Below, piece after piece: positions 15,381-23,743 of a stretch of DNA of 32,144 nucleotides. The notes under the pieces were generated by a model. It did no database searches. It had not been told where the DNA came from and worked only from the letters and a program-made list of their open reading frames with translations. The position numbers and the translations under genes are program-made. Within the stretch, counting starts at the first letter, position 1. Every line of letters starts with the position of its first letter. The stretch comes from Pyxidicoccus fallax (GTDB lineage: Bacteria; Myxococcota; Myxococcia; Myxococcales; Myxococcaceae), in assembly GCF_012933655.1 (NCBI RefSeq), contig NZ_JABBJJ010000126.1, forward strand, positions 1 through 32,144, read 5' to 3'.

Positions 15381-16283
15381 TCAGCCCCGCGTTCCTCCTG
15401 ACTTCGCCGTGCCCTTCCGGCTTCCCGGGCCCTGCTTCCGCCCGGCCTCCTTCTCCACGGGCTGCTTCTTCGGCGCCTTCGCCACGGCCTTCTTCGCCCG
15501 GGGCTTCTTCGCCGCCACCTTGCGCGCGGCGCCGTCGCGCCCGCGCGGTGGGGGTTCCGCCCTCGCGTCCGGGTGCGCCAGCTCGATGCCGAACAACCCC
15601 GCCAGATCGCTGCCCTGCTCCAGCGTGGCCCCCGACGCGGGCGCGCCCCGGGCCAGTCCCTCCGCCGCGCCGGTGACGAGCTCGGCCCCATTCACCTGCC
15701 GCAGCGTGAAGAGCAGCTCCGGCGCGGTGTCCAGCCGCGCCCCCATTCCGTACAGCGCCGCCGCCACGTGCTTGCACATGGACGCGTCATCCGGGCAGGT
15801 GCAGGAGAAGGACAGCTCCTTCGGCAGCGGGAAGAGCCCCTCGCCCGGGCGGCACAGCACCTCCATCACCGGCTCCGATAGCCGGCCTCCCAGCAGCTCC
15901 ATCACCGAGGACACCTGCCCCGCGCACGCCTTCACCAGCCGCCGCCAGCGCGCACCCGGCAGGGGCTTCACCTCCACCGCCACCTCGTACAGCTCGGTGC
16001 CGTGCACCCGCGCCTTCACCTTCCCCGGCGCCACCTCCAGGTGCACCACCTGCCCGTTGCGCACGTACGAGCGCCCCCGCGGCAGCCGGTTCGCGAGGTC
16101 GCTGAAGGACTCCAGGCTCTCGCACCACGCCTTGCCCCACACCGTGCGCGCCAGGGCGCGTCCCTCCACCACCACGGGCGAGGCGTGGCCACCCTTTCGG
16201 CGCAGCTTCTCCAGCTCACGCGCGGCGCGCCGCCTGCGTTCGGCCGCGCTCACGTACTCGGGGAAGCCCTCGTCGAAGAACAT
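15381..16283 (-). CDS. SWIM zinc-finger protein paired with SNF2
   Basis: A 300-residue protein with a SWIM zinc finger, FSCTCPDDASMCKHVAAALY, whose ligands are Cys161, Cys163, Cys170 and His172 (CxC...CxH). The N-terminal half (VWGKAWCESLES; RGRSYVRNGQV) is the usual extension found in SWIM proteins encoded beside SNF2 helicases. From about 240 to the end it becomes Lys/Ala/Arg rich, like a histone tail, likely giving nonspecific nucleic-acid binding. The SNF2 gene is 52 bp upstream on the same strand, so they probably form one operon and complex. ATG 16283 fits a GAGGTGG Shine-Dalgarno better than the adjacent GTG 16286. Role in repair, transcription or defence is unproven. Confidence 0.9.
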   Translation of the reverse strand: MFFDEGFPEYVSAAERRRRAARELEKLRRKGGHASPVVVEGRALARTVWGKAWCESLESFSDLANRLPRGRSYVRNGQVVHLEVAPGKVKARVHGTELYEVAVEVKPLPGARWRRLVKACAGQVSSVMELLGGRLSEPVMEVLCRPGEGLFPLPKELSFSCTCPDDASMCKHVAAALYGMGARLDTAPELLFTLRQVNGAELVTGAAEGLARGAPASGATLEQGSDLAGLFGIELAHPDARAEPPPRGRDGAARKVAAKKPRAKKAVAKAPKKQPVEKEAGRKQGPGSRKGTAKSGGTRG

Positions 16284-16335
16284 CACTCCACCTCACCTTC
16301 CTGTTCACACCCGGGGCTCGGACGGGAGAGGGGCC

Positions 16336-19080
16336 TCATGGCTCACCTCCCGCGCGCTTCACGTCCAGCGAGACGAGCCGCAGCAGCTCCGCGTCCGGCA
16401 GCTCCGTCAGCAGCAGCCCGGCGCCTCCCTCCAGCACCTCGCGCGACAGGCCCCGCTTGCCCTCCAGCAGCGCGTCGATGCGCTCCTCCACCGTTCCGCG
16501 GCAGACGAAGGTGTGCACCAGCACGTTGCGCCGCTGGCCGATGCGGTAGGCCCGGTCCGTGGCCTGGTTCTCCACCGCCGGGTTCCACCACCGGTCGAAG
16601 TGGATGACGTGGCTGGCGGCGGTGAGGTTGAGGCCCGTGCCCCCCGCCTTCAGCGACAGCACGAAGCCGCCCGCGCCCTCCTCCTCCTGGAAGCGCTTCA
16701 CCAGCGCCGGCCGTTGCCGCACCGGTGTCTGCCCATGCAGCACCAGCGGTGGCCGGGGGAAGAAGCGCGCGAGGAAGGCCGCCAGCGGCTCGCACAGCTC
16801 GCGGAAGCGCGTGAAGACGAGCACCTTCTCCTGGCGCGCGGCAATCGTCTCGCACAGCTCCGTCAGCCGGAGGAACTTCCCGCTCTCCTCCGGTGCCCAC
16901 CGTCCGTCCCCCAGCCAGTGCGAGGGGTGGTTGCACACCTGCTGCAGGCGCATGAGCAGCGCCAGCACCAGGCCTCGCCGCTCCATGCCGTCCACCCGCT
17001 GGAGCTGCTCGCGCAGGGCGTCCACCGACTCCTGGTACAGCGCCGCCTGCCTCGGGGTGAGGGCGCACTCGGCGCGGGTCTCCACCTTGTCCGGCAGGTC
17101 CGCCGCCACGCCCGGGTCCGTCTTCATCCTGCGCAGCAGGTAGGGCCGCACCAGCTCGCGCAGCGGCCCGTAGCCACCCTCCCGGGCCAGCGCCTTGGTG
17201 AAGGCGGTGAACTCGCGCGCCGTGCCCAGCAGCCCCGGCGTCAGGAAGTCGAAGAGGCTCCACAAGTCCCCCAGCCGGTTCTCCACCGGCGTACCGGTGA
17301 GGGCCACTCGCGCCTCGGCGCGCAGCGCCTTCACCGAACGCGACTGACGCGCGGACGGGTTCTTGATGGCCTGCGCCTCGTCCAGCACCACCAGCCCCCA
17401 GGCCCGGGCCTTCACCCAGGGCACCCGCTCCAGCGTGCCGTAGGTGGTGAGGACGACGTCGTGGCTGGTGACTTCCGCCTCGGGGAGGGCGGCCAATTCC
17501 GCGACGGGCCGCGCCGAGGGGTGCGTCACCAGCAGGCGCAGGCTGGGGGTGAAGCGCCGCGACTCCTCCTGCCAGTTGCCCAGCAGCGACGCGGGCACCA
17601 CCACCAGGTGCGGCGGCCCGGGGGGCAGGCGCGCCTTGCGCCATGCCAGCAGCGCGAGCACCTGGAGCGTCTTGCCCAGGCCCATGTCGTCCGCCAGGCA
17701 CGCGCCCAGCCCCAGCCGGGTGAGGACGTGCAGCCAGTGCACGCCGGCCCGCTGGTACGGGCGCAGCGTGGCCCGCAGTCCCGGGATGACGGCCTGCTCG
17801 GCGAGCGTCTCCGGGCCGCGCAGCGTGTGCAGCGTCTCCTCCAGCCATGGCCCCGGCTGGACGTGGACCCACTCGCGCGCGGCTTCCTCCGGGGCCGCCC
17901 CCGTGTCGAGCCGCGCGCCGGCCAGCAGCCGCATGCCCTCCAGGAACGAGAGCCCGTCCGGGCCGGCCTCGCGCCGCACCCGCTGCCAGTGCGCGAGCAC
18001 CGCCTCCAGCCGCTCCCGGTCCACCTCCACCCACTGGCCCCGCAGCAGTGCCAGGCCCCGGCCCGCGCTGGCCAGCGCGGCCAGCTCCTCGCGCGTGAGG
18101 GGCTTGCCGTCCAATGTGAGGGAGACATCGAAGTCCAGCAGCGCCGCCAGGCCCAGCCCCGAGGGCGCGGTCTCGCCCACGCGCACCGTCACCTGGGGCC
18201 TGGGGCGCGAGCGCCACCAGTCCGGCACGCGCACCACCACGCCCGCCTCCTCTAGCGCGGGCACCTCCTGGAGGAAGCGCCAGGCCTCCTGGGGCGTCCA
18301 CGCGAGCGGGTGGAAGAGGTCCTTGCGGTCCAGCAGCTCCTGGACGAAGGGACTCTTCCCGGTGGCGCGCTGAACCGGCGCCAGCAGGGCCCGCAGCGCC
18401 GCCGCGTCCGACGCGCGCGCCGAGGCCCGCAGGGCTTCTCCCAGCGGCCGGTGCAGCGGCGTCCCCTTCGGGGAGAGGCCCTCGGTGTAGGTGACGAGGA
18501 AGGCGAAGGGCCGCCGCGTGTCGCGCTTGTTCTCCGCCAGGTGGAAGTGGACGCGGCCCACGCCACTCCACAGGGGGTTGAGCGCATGCAGCAGCGCCCG
18601 GGGAGGGGACTTCGTCCCGGCGAGGTGCTCGCGCCAGGCGCCGTGGAGGGCATCCCACAGCGAGGCGAGCACGGCGGGCGTGAGGTACTCACCACCTCGC
18701 ATGGGCGGGGCCAGCGCGGCCTGCCGGGCGAGCGCCTCCGGAGGATGCGTGGGAACGCGCAGCGTGGCCGGGGAGGTATCGAGGGACTCGTGCGCGCAGA
18801 GGGCGGTGACGAAGTCGCGGGCGAACTCTCGCCAGAAGGCGAGGGTCGGGGGAAGGACGGTGCCCACCTCCACGGCTCCGAGGTGGAACAGGCCCCGCGC
18901 GCCGCCAGGGTCAAAGGCCTCCTTCAGGCGCCGGGCAAGCGGGGCGGGGAGCGGCTCGCCGTCCTGTCCGGCCTCCAAGACGAGGTGGCCCGCGGGCGTG
19001 AGCGCCGCGACGAGCGCGGTGTCCGGCGGCGCCTTCTCGGAGGCGGGGCGCGGCTCGCGGGGCTTGGAGGCACGGGGCAT
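16336..19080 (-). CDS. SNF2-family DNA-dependent ATPase/helicase
   Basis: A 914-residue SWI2/SNF2 ATPase. The first 430 residues are the bacterial SNF2-associated region (DUF3670-like). The motor follows: motif I DDMGLGKT (about 464-471), motif II DEAQ (567-570), motif III LTGTPVENRLGDLWSLFDF, motif V LKAGGTGLNLTAASHVIHFD and motif VI QATDRAYRIGQ. All ATPase motifs are intact. Family members translocate on double-stranded DNA and remodel protein-DNA complexes. ATG 19080 was chosen because the segment upstream in the open frame (to 19308) has no family similarity and is Arg-rich shadow-like. It precedes the SWIM gene, its usual partner. Confidence 0.94.
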   Translation of the reverse strand: MPRASKPREPRPASEKAPPDTALVAALTPAGHLVLEAGQDGEPLPAPLARRLKEAFDPGGARGLFHLGAVEVGTVLPPTLAFWREFARDFVTALCAHESLDTSPATLRVPTHPPEALARQAALAPPMRGGEYLTPAVLASLWDALHGAWREHLAGTKSPPRALLHALNPLWSGVGRVHFHLAENKRDTRRPFAFLVTYTEGLSPKGTPLHRPLGEALRASARASDAAALRALLAPVQRATGKSPFVQELLDRKDLFHPLAWTPQEAWRFLQEVPALEEAGVVVRVPDWWRSRPRPQVTVRVGETAPSGLGLAALLDFDVSLTLDGKPLTREELAALASAGRGLALLRGQWVEVDRERLEAVLAHWQRVRREAGPDGLSFLEGMRLLAGARLDTGAAPEEAAREWVHVQPGPWLEETLHTLRGPETLAEQAVIPGLRATLRPYQRAGVHWLHVLTRLGLGACLADDMGLGKTLQVLALLAWRKARLPPGPPHLVVVPASLLGNWQEESRRFTPSLRLLVTHPSARPVAELAALPEAEVTSHDVVLTTYGTLERVPWVKARAWGLVVLDEAQAIKNPSARQSRSVKALRAEARVALTGTPVENRLGDLWSLFDFLTPGLLGTAREFTAFTKALAREGGYGPLRELVRPYLLRRMKTDPGVAADLPDKVETRAECALTPRQAALYQESVDALREQLQRVDGMERRGLVLALLMRLQQVCNHPSHWLGDGRWAPEESGKFLRLTELCETIAARQEKVLVFTRFRELCEPLAAFLARFFPRPPLVLHGQTPVRQRPALVKRFQEEEGAGGFVLSLKAGGTGLNLTAASHVIHFDRWWNPAVENQATDRAYRIGQRRNVLVHTFVCRGTVEERIDALLEGKRGLSREVLEGGAGLLLTELPDAELLRLVSLDVKRAGGEP

Positions 19081-19481
19081 ACGTATGGCATCATGGGGGT
19101 AACTCAGTGAGTAGGGAAGGGACTTCGAGGCCACGCCGCCGCCCGGCTGGCCGTCGCGAAGCCCTCGACGGCTCTCTCGCCCGTTGCTCACGAGCGCTCG
19201 GAGAGGCCGCTCCCGATATCGAGACCTGGTGCGAGGACGCGGCTGTTCCGCGGCGCTCCAACGGGCCCGTGGCTGGATGCCAGGAAGGCGGGCCCGCGTC
19301 CTGGCCACGGCTTGCCACGGTCGGCGTCGTGCCCCGGGTTGCGCCGCGCGGACGCCGACCCCATCGGTGAGGAGCGGAGGACCGGACGCAGGGCGATCGC
19401 GCCTCGGCTTCCGCCCGCGAGGCGTGGGCGCGGGCCGGCGCCTCCCTCTCGGTTCCTCTCGCCTCGCCGGAAGGAGTGCGG
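19081..19481. other. 401-bp divergent intergenic region, SNF2 / GH15
   Basis: Both flanking genes start outward from this gap, so it should carry two promoters. Frames on both strands are open but Arg/Gly-rich and lack a start with a Shine-Dalgarno, so I place no gene here. The notable structure is a 10-bp perfect inverted repeat at 19319-19360. A smaller pair, CCGTGGC and GCCACGG, lies to its left between about 19268 and 19310. Confidence 0.6.
19319..19360. repeat. 10-bp perfect inverted repeat upstream of GH15
   Basis: GGTCGGCGTC (19319-19328) and GACGCCGACC (19351-19360) are exact reverse complements around a 22-bp centre. It is 122 bp before the GH15 start. It may be a two-half-site operator or a leader stem; no regulator gene is adjacent. 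Confidence 0.5.
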
Positions 19482-21419
19482 ATGCGCCGCATCGCCGACT
19501 ACGCGCTCCTGGGAGACTGTCACTCCGCCGCGCTGGTGGCGCGTGATGGCTCCATCGACTGGGCCTGCTTCCCGCGCTTCGACTCGCCCGCGGTGTTCTG
19601 CCGCATCCTGGACGCGCGGCGGGGCGGCAGCTTCGGCATCGCGCCGGATTGCGGCTTCCAGTCCACGCGCCGCTACGTGGAGGACACCAACGTCCTGGCG
19701 ACGACCTTCGTCACGCCGCACGGCACGCTGGAGGTGGTGGACTGCATGCCGGTGTACCCCGGCGGCGGCGAGAGCGGCACGCACGTGGGCACGCGGCACG
19801 CGCTGCTGCGGCGGGTGCGCTGCGTGTCCGGCGAGGTGCCCGTGCGCGTGGTGGTGACGCCGCGCTTCGAGTACGGCGCCTTCGTACCGCTCCTGCGCCT
19901 CACCTCGTGGCGCACCGCCGAGGTGGTGGGCGGCGCGGACGCGCTGTGGGTGACGGCGACGCACCCGCTGGTGGCCCGCGAGGACGCGCTGCGCGCGCGG
20001 TGGACGCTGCGCGCGGGCGAGGAGGCCTGGGTGGAGGCGGCGTGGACGCAGTCCTTCGTCGAGCGCTCGCCCGAGGACGCGCCGGACCGGGATGACTTCC
20101 ACCAGCGGCTGGAGGACACGCTCACCTTCTGGCGCACGTGGGCCGCCCGCTGCGCGTACACGGGCCCGCATGCGCGTGTGGTGCGGCGCTCGGCGCTCAC
20201 GCTGAAGGCGCTCACGTACGCCCCCACCGGCGCGCTGGTGGCCGCGCCCACCACGTCCCTGCCGGAGGAGCCGGGCGGCGTGCGCAACTGGGACTACCGC
20301 TTCACGTGGCTGCGCGACGCGTCGCTGACGCTCATCTCCCTGCTGGTGCTGGGCTACCGCGACGAGGCGGATGCCTTCCGCCACTGGCTGCGGCGCACCA
20401 GCGCGGGGCGCCCGGAGGACATCCAAATCATGTACGGCATCCAGGGCCACCGCCTGCTGCCGGAGGTGGAGCTGGCGCACCTGGAGGGCCACGGCGGCGC
20501 GCGGCCGGTGCGCGTGGGCAATGGCGCGGTGAAGCAGCTCCAGCTGGACGTGCCCGGCGAGCTTCTGGAGGCGGCGTGGCTGTACGTGCGCGCGGGCGGG
20601 CCGCTGTCGCGCGCCAACTGGGGCTACCTCGCCGGGCTGGTGGAGGACGTGTGCCGCCGCTGGCGCCTGCCGGACCAGGGGCTGTGGGAGATTCGCGACG
20701 AGCCCCGGCACTTCGTCCACTCGAAGCTGCTGTGCTGGGTGGCGTTGGACCGGGGCCTGCGCCTGGCGCGCACGCGCGGGCTGCCGGCGCCGCTGTCGCG
20801 CTGGGCCCGAGAGCGCGCGGCGCTGCGCCGCTACCTGCTGGAGTGCGCGAAGGACGGCTGGTTCCCCCAGGCGCGGGACATGGACGCGGCGGACGCGTCC
20901 ACGCTGCTGATGCCGGCGCTGGGCTTCCTGCCGGTGGCCCACCCGCTGGTCCGTGAGACGGTGCGCGTGGTGCGCGAGCGGCTGGAGGTGGACGGGCTCC
21001 TGTATCGCTACCACACGCCGGACGGGCTGGCGGGAGGGGAGGGGACGTTCCTCCTGTGCTCGTTCTGGCTGGTGGACGTGCTGGCCCACGCGGGCCTCTG
21101 GGACGAGGCGGAGGAGGTGCTCGACCGGCTGCTGGCGCTGGGCAACGACGTGGGGCTGTACGCCGAGGAGGCCGTGCCCGTCACCGGCGAGGCGCTGGGC
21201 AACTTCCCGCAGGCCTTCACGCACATGGCCCTGGTGTCGACGTGCGCGCAGCTGTCCGCCGTCTACTCGGCGCCCTGGCGGCCGTCGCCCCGGCGCGCGT
21301 GCGACTTCGCGGGCTTCGCCCTGGAGTTCCTGCTGGCCCGCCGCGACGCGCGGCTGGACCAGCCGCCCGCCGGCTCCAACTCGCTGGTGTTCGTGCGCGA
21401 CATGGCGCCGCCGAGGTGA
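19482..21419 (+). CDS. Glycoside hydrolase family 15 protein (glucoamylase/trehalase-like)
   Basis: A 645-residue GH15 enzyme. The N-terminus IADYALLGDCHSAALVARDGSIDWACFPRFDSP is the hallmark of bacterial GH15 proteins of this length. The catalytic (alpha/alpha)6 barrel shows RNWDYRFTWLRDAS (about 268-281), LWEIRDEPRHFVHSK containing a likely acid Glu, and YAEEAVPVTGEALGNFPQAFTH near the C-terminus with the likely base Glu. Relatives are glucoamylases, glucodextranases or trehalases that invert the anomeric centre; trehalose is plausible but unproven. No signal peptide, so cytoplasmic. ATG 19482 is preceded by AAGGAG at 5-nt spacing, a clear Shine-Dalgarno. Followed by a small membrane protein gene. 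Confidence 0.94.
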   Translation: MRRIADYALLGDCHSAALVARDGSIDWACFPRFDSPAVFCRILDARRGGSFGIAPDCGFQSTRRYVEDTNVLATTFVTPHGTLEVVDCMPVYPGGGESGTHVGTRHALLRRVRCVSGEVPVRVVVTPRFEYGAFVPLLRLTSWRTAEVVGGADALWVTATHPLVAREDALRARWTLRAGEEAWVEAAWTQSFVERSPEDAPDRDDFHQRLEDTLTFWRTWAARCAYTGPHARVVRRSALTLKALTYAPTGALVAAPTTSLPEEPGGVRNWDYRFTWLRDASLTLISLLVLGYRDEADAFRHWLRRTSAGRPEDIQIMYGIQGHRLLPEVELAHLEGHGGARPVRVGNGAVKQLQLDVPGELLEAAWLYVRAGGPLSRANWGYLAGLVEDVCRRWRLPDQGLWEIRDEPRHFVHSKLLCWVALDRGLRLARTRGLPAPLSRWARERAALRRYLLECAKDGWFPQARDMDAADASTLLMPALGFLPVAHPLVRETVRVVRERLEVDGLLYRYHTPDGLAGGEGTFLLCSFWLVDVLAHAGLWDEAEEVLDRLLALGNDVGLYAEEAVPVTGEALGNFPQAFTHMALVSTCAQLSAVYSAPWRPSPRRACDFAGFALEFLLARRDARLDQPPAGSNSLVFVRDMAPPR

Positions 21420-21536
21420 GGCGCTCGCCCGGCCGCCCTTCAGGCCCGCGGACGAGGGCGGAGTCGCGTGGCCGGCACGCGCATGCCCGCTGGTCGCCCC
21501 CCGGGGCGTGTCCATCTTCGCCCTGGGGAGGTGTTT

Positions 21537-21830
21537 ATGGTCGTCGGCTTCTTGGCTTCGCGGACGGGACGCTGGCTTCGCATCGTGACGGGTGCCGGGA
21601 TGGTGCTGGGAGGGCTCGCGTCGGGGACGTCCCGGGGCGCGGCCGTGGCGCTCGCGGGCCTGGGGCCGCTCGTCGCCGGCACGCTGGACCTGGTGCTCAT
21701 CGCCCCGCTCTTCGGCCTGCCCATGCGCGGCGAGGACCTGCGGCGCGAGCTGGGCGTGGAGGAGGAGGCGCCGCTCTTGAACGGGTTCCAGTACCCGGCC
21801 ACGCGCGCCACCTCCACGACGCTGCACTGA
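21537..21830 (+). CDS. Small DUF2892-like inner-membrane protein
   Basis: A 97-residue protein with two hydrophobic segments (about residues 16-33 and 38-62) joined by a short SGTSRG turn. The pattern of an Arg-containing N-terminus, two helices and a GLPMRGEDLRRELG end resembles the DUF2892 (YgaP-like) small membrane domain. GGAGGT lies 5 nt before ATG 21537, so the start is secure; the frame is open further upstream without a better signal. It follows the GH15 gene by 117 bp on the same strand and converges with a lipoprotein gene. Function unknown. Confidence 0.7.
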   Translation: MVVGFLASRTGRWLRIVTGAGMVLGGLASGTSRGAAVALAGLGPLVAGTLDLVLIAPLFGLPMRGEDLRRELGVEEEAPLLNGFQYPATRATSTTLH

Positions 21831-21846
21831 AAGCGCGCCCTTCCCG

Positions 21847-22563
21847 TCAGCGCCCGCTCACCTGGAAGGGGATGTCGAGCGTGCCCATGGGCTCGCCGGT
21901 GTTCGCGTCCACGAGCCGGGCCTGGAGCACGACGCGGCTCTCTCGCGCCGCCACGCCCTGGAAGTAGAGGAAGCCCCCCACGCGGCCGCCGTCGCCCAGG
22001 GTGCCCTCGGGCAGCACCTGCGAGAGCATGTCCGCCGTGGGCAGCGGCTCCTGGCACGCCTGGCCGTACCAGTAGGGGTCCGGATAGAAGGGGTTGTAAT
22101 ACGGGCCCACGAAGGGACCGCGCGGCCAGTAGCTCCAGGAGGAGTAGGGCCCGTAGCCCCAGCCCGTGCCGAAGCCCAGGTACAGCGACGTGCGGCCCGA
22201 GCCGCCCGTGCCCTGGCTCGCCGAGGCGAGGCCGCCGTTGTTGATGGCCAGCGGCGGCACCGCGGAGTAGCGGAAGCGCGACTCGGTGCCGACGAGGGCG
22301 AAGTCGCCGTACTGCAGACGCAGGGGCCGGCCGCTGTGGTTCTCCAGCCGGACGAGCACGGGGGTGAGGCTGCGCTCCAGGTTCTCCGGAGTGCCCTTCC
22401 ACGCGGCGCCGTCCGCCACGAGCGTCACGCCCGAGGCCTCGGCCCGGGCCGCGTCACTGCCGCCCTGGACGCGCTGGGCGTCCGTCGTGGGACGCAGCTG
22501 TGTTTCCGGAATGCAGCCCGCCGCGAGAAGCAGGGCCGCGGCGGCGAGCCCGAGTGCACGCAT
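21847..22563 (-). CDS. Lipoprotein of unknown function
   Basis: A 238-residue lipoprotein: signal MRALGLAAAALLLAAGC with lipobox LAAGC (Cys17). The mature part has a beta-rich immunoglobulin-like start (LVRLENHSGRPLRLQYGDFAL), a central aromatic patch rich in Tyr, Pro, Trp and Gly (about 130-168), and a C-terminal beta segment (LYFQGVAARESRVVLQARLVD). The layout resembles myxobacterial outer-membrane lipoproteins with an FxxQG-type end, but I cannot name a family. A strong Shine-Dalgarno, TAGGAGGA, precedes ATG 22563. Likely anchored in the inner or outer membrane facing the periplasm. Confidence 0.85.
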   Translation of the reverse strand: MRALGLAAAALLLAAGCIPETQLRPTTDAQRVQGGSDAARAEASGVTLVADGAAWKGTPENLERSLTPVLVRLENHSGRPLRLQYGDFALVGTESRFRYSAVPPLAINNGGLASASQGTGGSGRTSLYLGFGTGWGYGPYSSWSYWPRGPFVGPYYNPFYPDPYWYGQACQEPLPTADMLSQVLPEGTLGDGGRVGGFLYFQGVAARESRVVLQARLVDANTGEPMGTLDIPFQVSGR

Positions 22564-22659
22564 GAACTTCCTCCTAACGACAAGGGTAGGAGGGTGCGTG
22601 GGGCAGGGCCGCGAGAGGCCGTGCCGCCTCGGGCTTCAGGCGGGCGGAAGGGGCCTCAC

Positions 22660-23580
22660 TCAGTGCGGCGGCGCGGGCTCCGCGGCGGCGTGGGGCCAGG
22701 CCGGCGAGGTGAGTGCGCTCCAGTCCTGTCCGCGCGCCCAGTCCTCGAAGGTGTGCCAGCGAATCTCCGGGTACTGGTGGCGCAGCGTGAGGATGTCCGC
22801 GTGGTAGCCCACCCGGTCCATCCACTCGTACATGGCGGCCATGTCCTCGCTGCGCTCGCGGATGAGGTCCAGCGGCAGCTGCTCGTAGTGGATGCGGTGG
22901 CCGCTCACCATGGAGAGCAGCCCCGCGGCCTGCTGGCCCGTCACCTCGTCCGAGGCCACCTCGATGCGCTCCTCCAAGAACCGGTCCGGCTCCTCCAGCA
23001 CGCGCACGACCAGGGCGGACAGGTCGTCCAGCGCCACCATCTGCAGGCCACGCGTGGGCGGCAGGCCCATGGCGAGCACGCCCGCCTTCAGCCCCTTGCC
23101 GAACATGGAGCTGGTGAAGTTCTCCATGAAGAAGGTGGGCCCCAGAATCGTGTAGGGCAGGCCGCTGCGCCGCACGTGCAGCTCCACCCGGTGCTTGGTG
23201 TCGAAGTGGGGGATGCCCGTCACCCGGTCCGCGCCCGCCACCGACGAGAAGATGAAGTGCCGCACGCCCGCCAGCCGCGCCGCGTCCGCCTGGTTCAGCC
23301 CCTGGTGGACCTCGGCCTCCATGCCGGCCTCGAAGGGCGTCGTCATGGCGTACATGGCATCCATGCCCCGCGCGGCCTGGACGATGGAGTCCACGTCGTC
23401 GAGGTTGCCGACGGCCAGCCTGGCTCCCAGCGTGCGGAGTTCCTCGGCGGCGGGTGAGTCCGCACGTCGCACGAAGGCGGTGACGCGGTGGCCGCGATTC
23501 AGGAGCTGGCGGGCCACGGCGCCGCCCTGCTGTCCGGTGGCGCCAGTGACGAGCACGGAGCGGAAGAAAGCCATGGGCAT
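22660..23580 (-). CDS. NmrA-like NAD(P)-binding protein
   Basis: A 306-residue atypical short-chain dehydrogenase of the NmrA/HSCARG type. The N-terminal SVLVTGATGQQGGAVARQLL carries the GxxGxxG dinucleotide motif (Gly13, Gly16, Gly19); FIFSSVAGADRV and THFD-like substrate-pocket segments follow, with YTILGPTFFMENF typical of NmrA proteins. The usual SDR catalytic Tyr-x3-Lys is not evident, so it may act as a redox sensor or a quinone/nitro-reductase-like enzyme. ATG 23580 (MPMAFF) has GAGGTT 8 nt upstream; a second ATG two codons on is possible. Single-gene unit, 96 bp upstream of the lipoprotein start. Confidence 0.9.
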   Translation of the reverse strand: MPMAFFRSVLVTGATGQQGGAVARQLLNRGHRVTAFVRRADSPAAEELRTLGARLAVGNLDDVDSIVQAARGMDAMYAMTTPFEAGMEAEVHQGLNQADAARLAGVRHFIFSSVAGADRVTGIPHFDTKHRVELHVRRSGLPYTILGPTFFMENFTSSMFGKGLKAGVLAMGLPPTRGLQMVALDDLSALVVRVLEEPDRFLEERIEVASDEVTGQQAAGLLSMVSGHRIHYEQLPLDLIRERSEDMAAMYEWMDRVGYHADILTLRHQYPEIRWHTFEDWARGQDWSALTSPAWPHAAAEPAPPH

Positions 23581-23623
23581 GGTTTCGAACCTCGAGACGA
23601 AGAGATGTTGGGAAGTTGTGGAT

Positions 23624-23649
23624 GCCCGTGCCCGCAGGCGAGCACGGGC
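23624..23649 (-). terminator. Hairpin between the histone-like and NmrA-like genes
   Basis: GCCCGTGC (23624-23631) and GCACGGGC (23642-23649) form an 8-bp stem with a 10-nt loop. It lies 94 nt after the histone-like stop on the minus strand and 44 nt before the NmrA-like start. It could end the first transcript or act in the leader of the second. There is no T-run. Confidence 0.4.
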
Positions 23650-23743
23650 GGGCAGCCTGCACGGACTCCCACCAGGGAACGCCGGGCTGGAGTGCGGGCA
23701 AGCCACTCCCCCGAGGGCCCCTGTCCCGCCCCGCTCCGAGTGA

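Noticed and set aside
15409..18255. A 948-residue plus-strand frame spanning the SWIM and SNF2 genes
   Set aside because: It crosses two real genes antisense and has no domain; the minus-strand proteins have all family motifs.
19188..21827. An 879-residue minus-strand frame opposite GH15
   Set aside because: GH15 motifs are clear on the plus strand; the reverse frame is a composition artefact.
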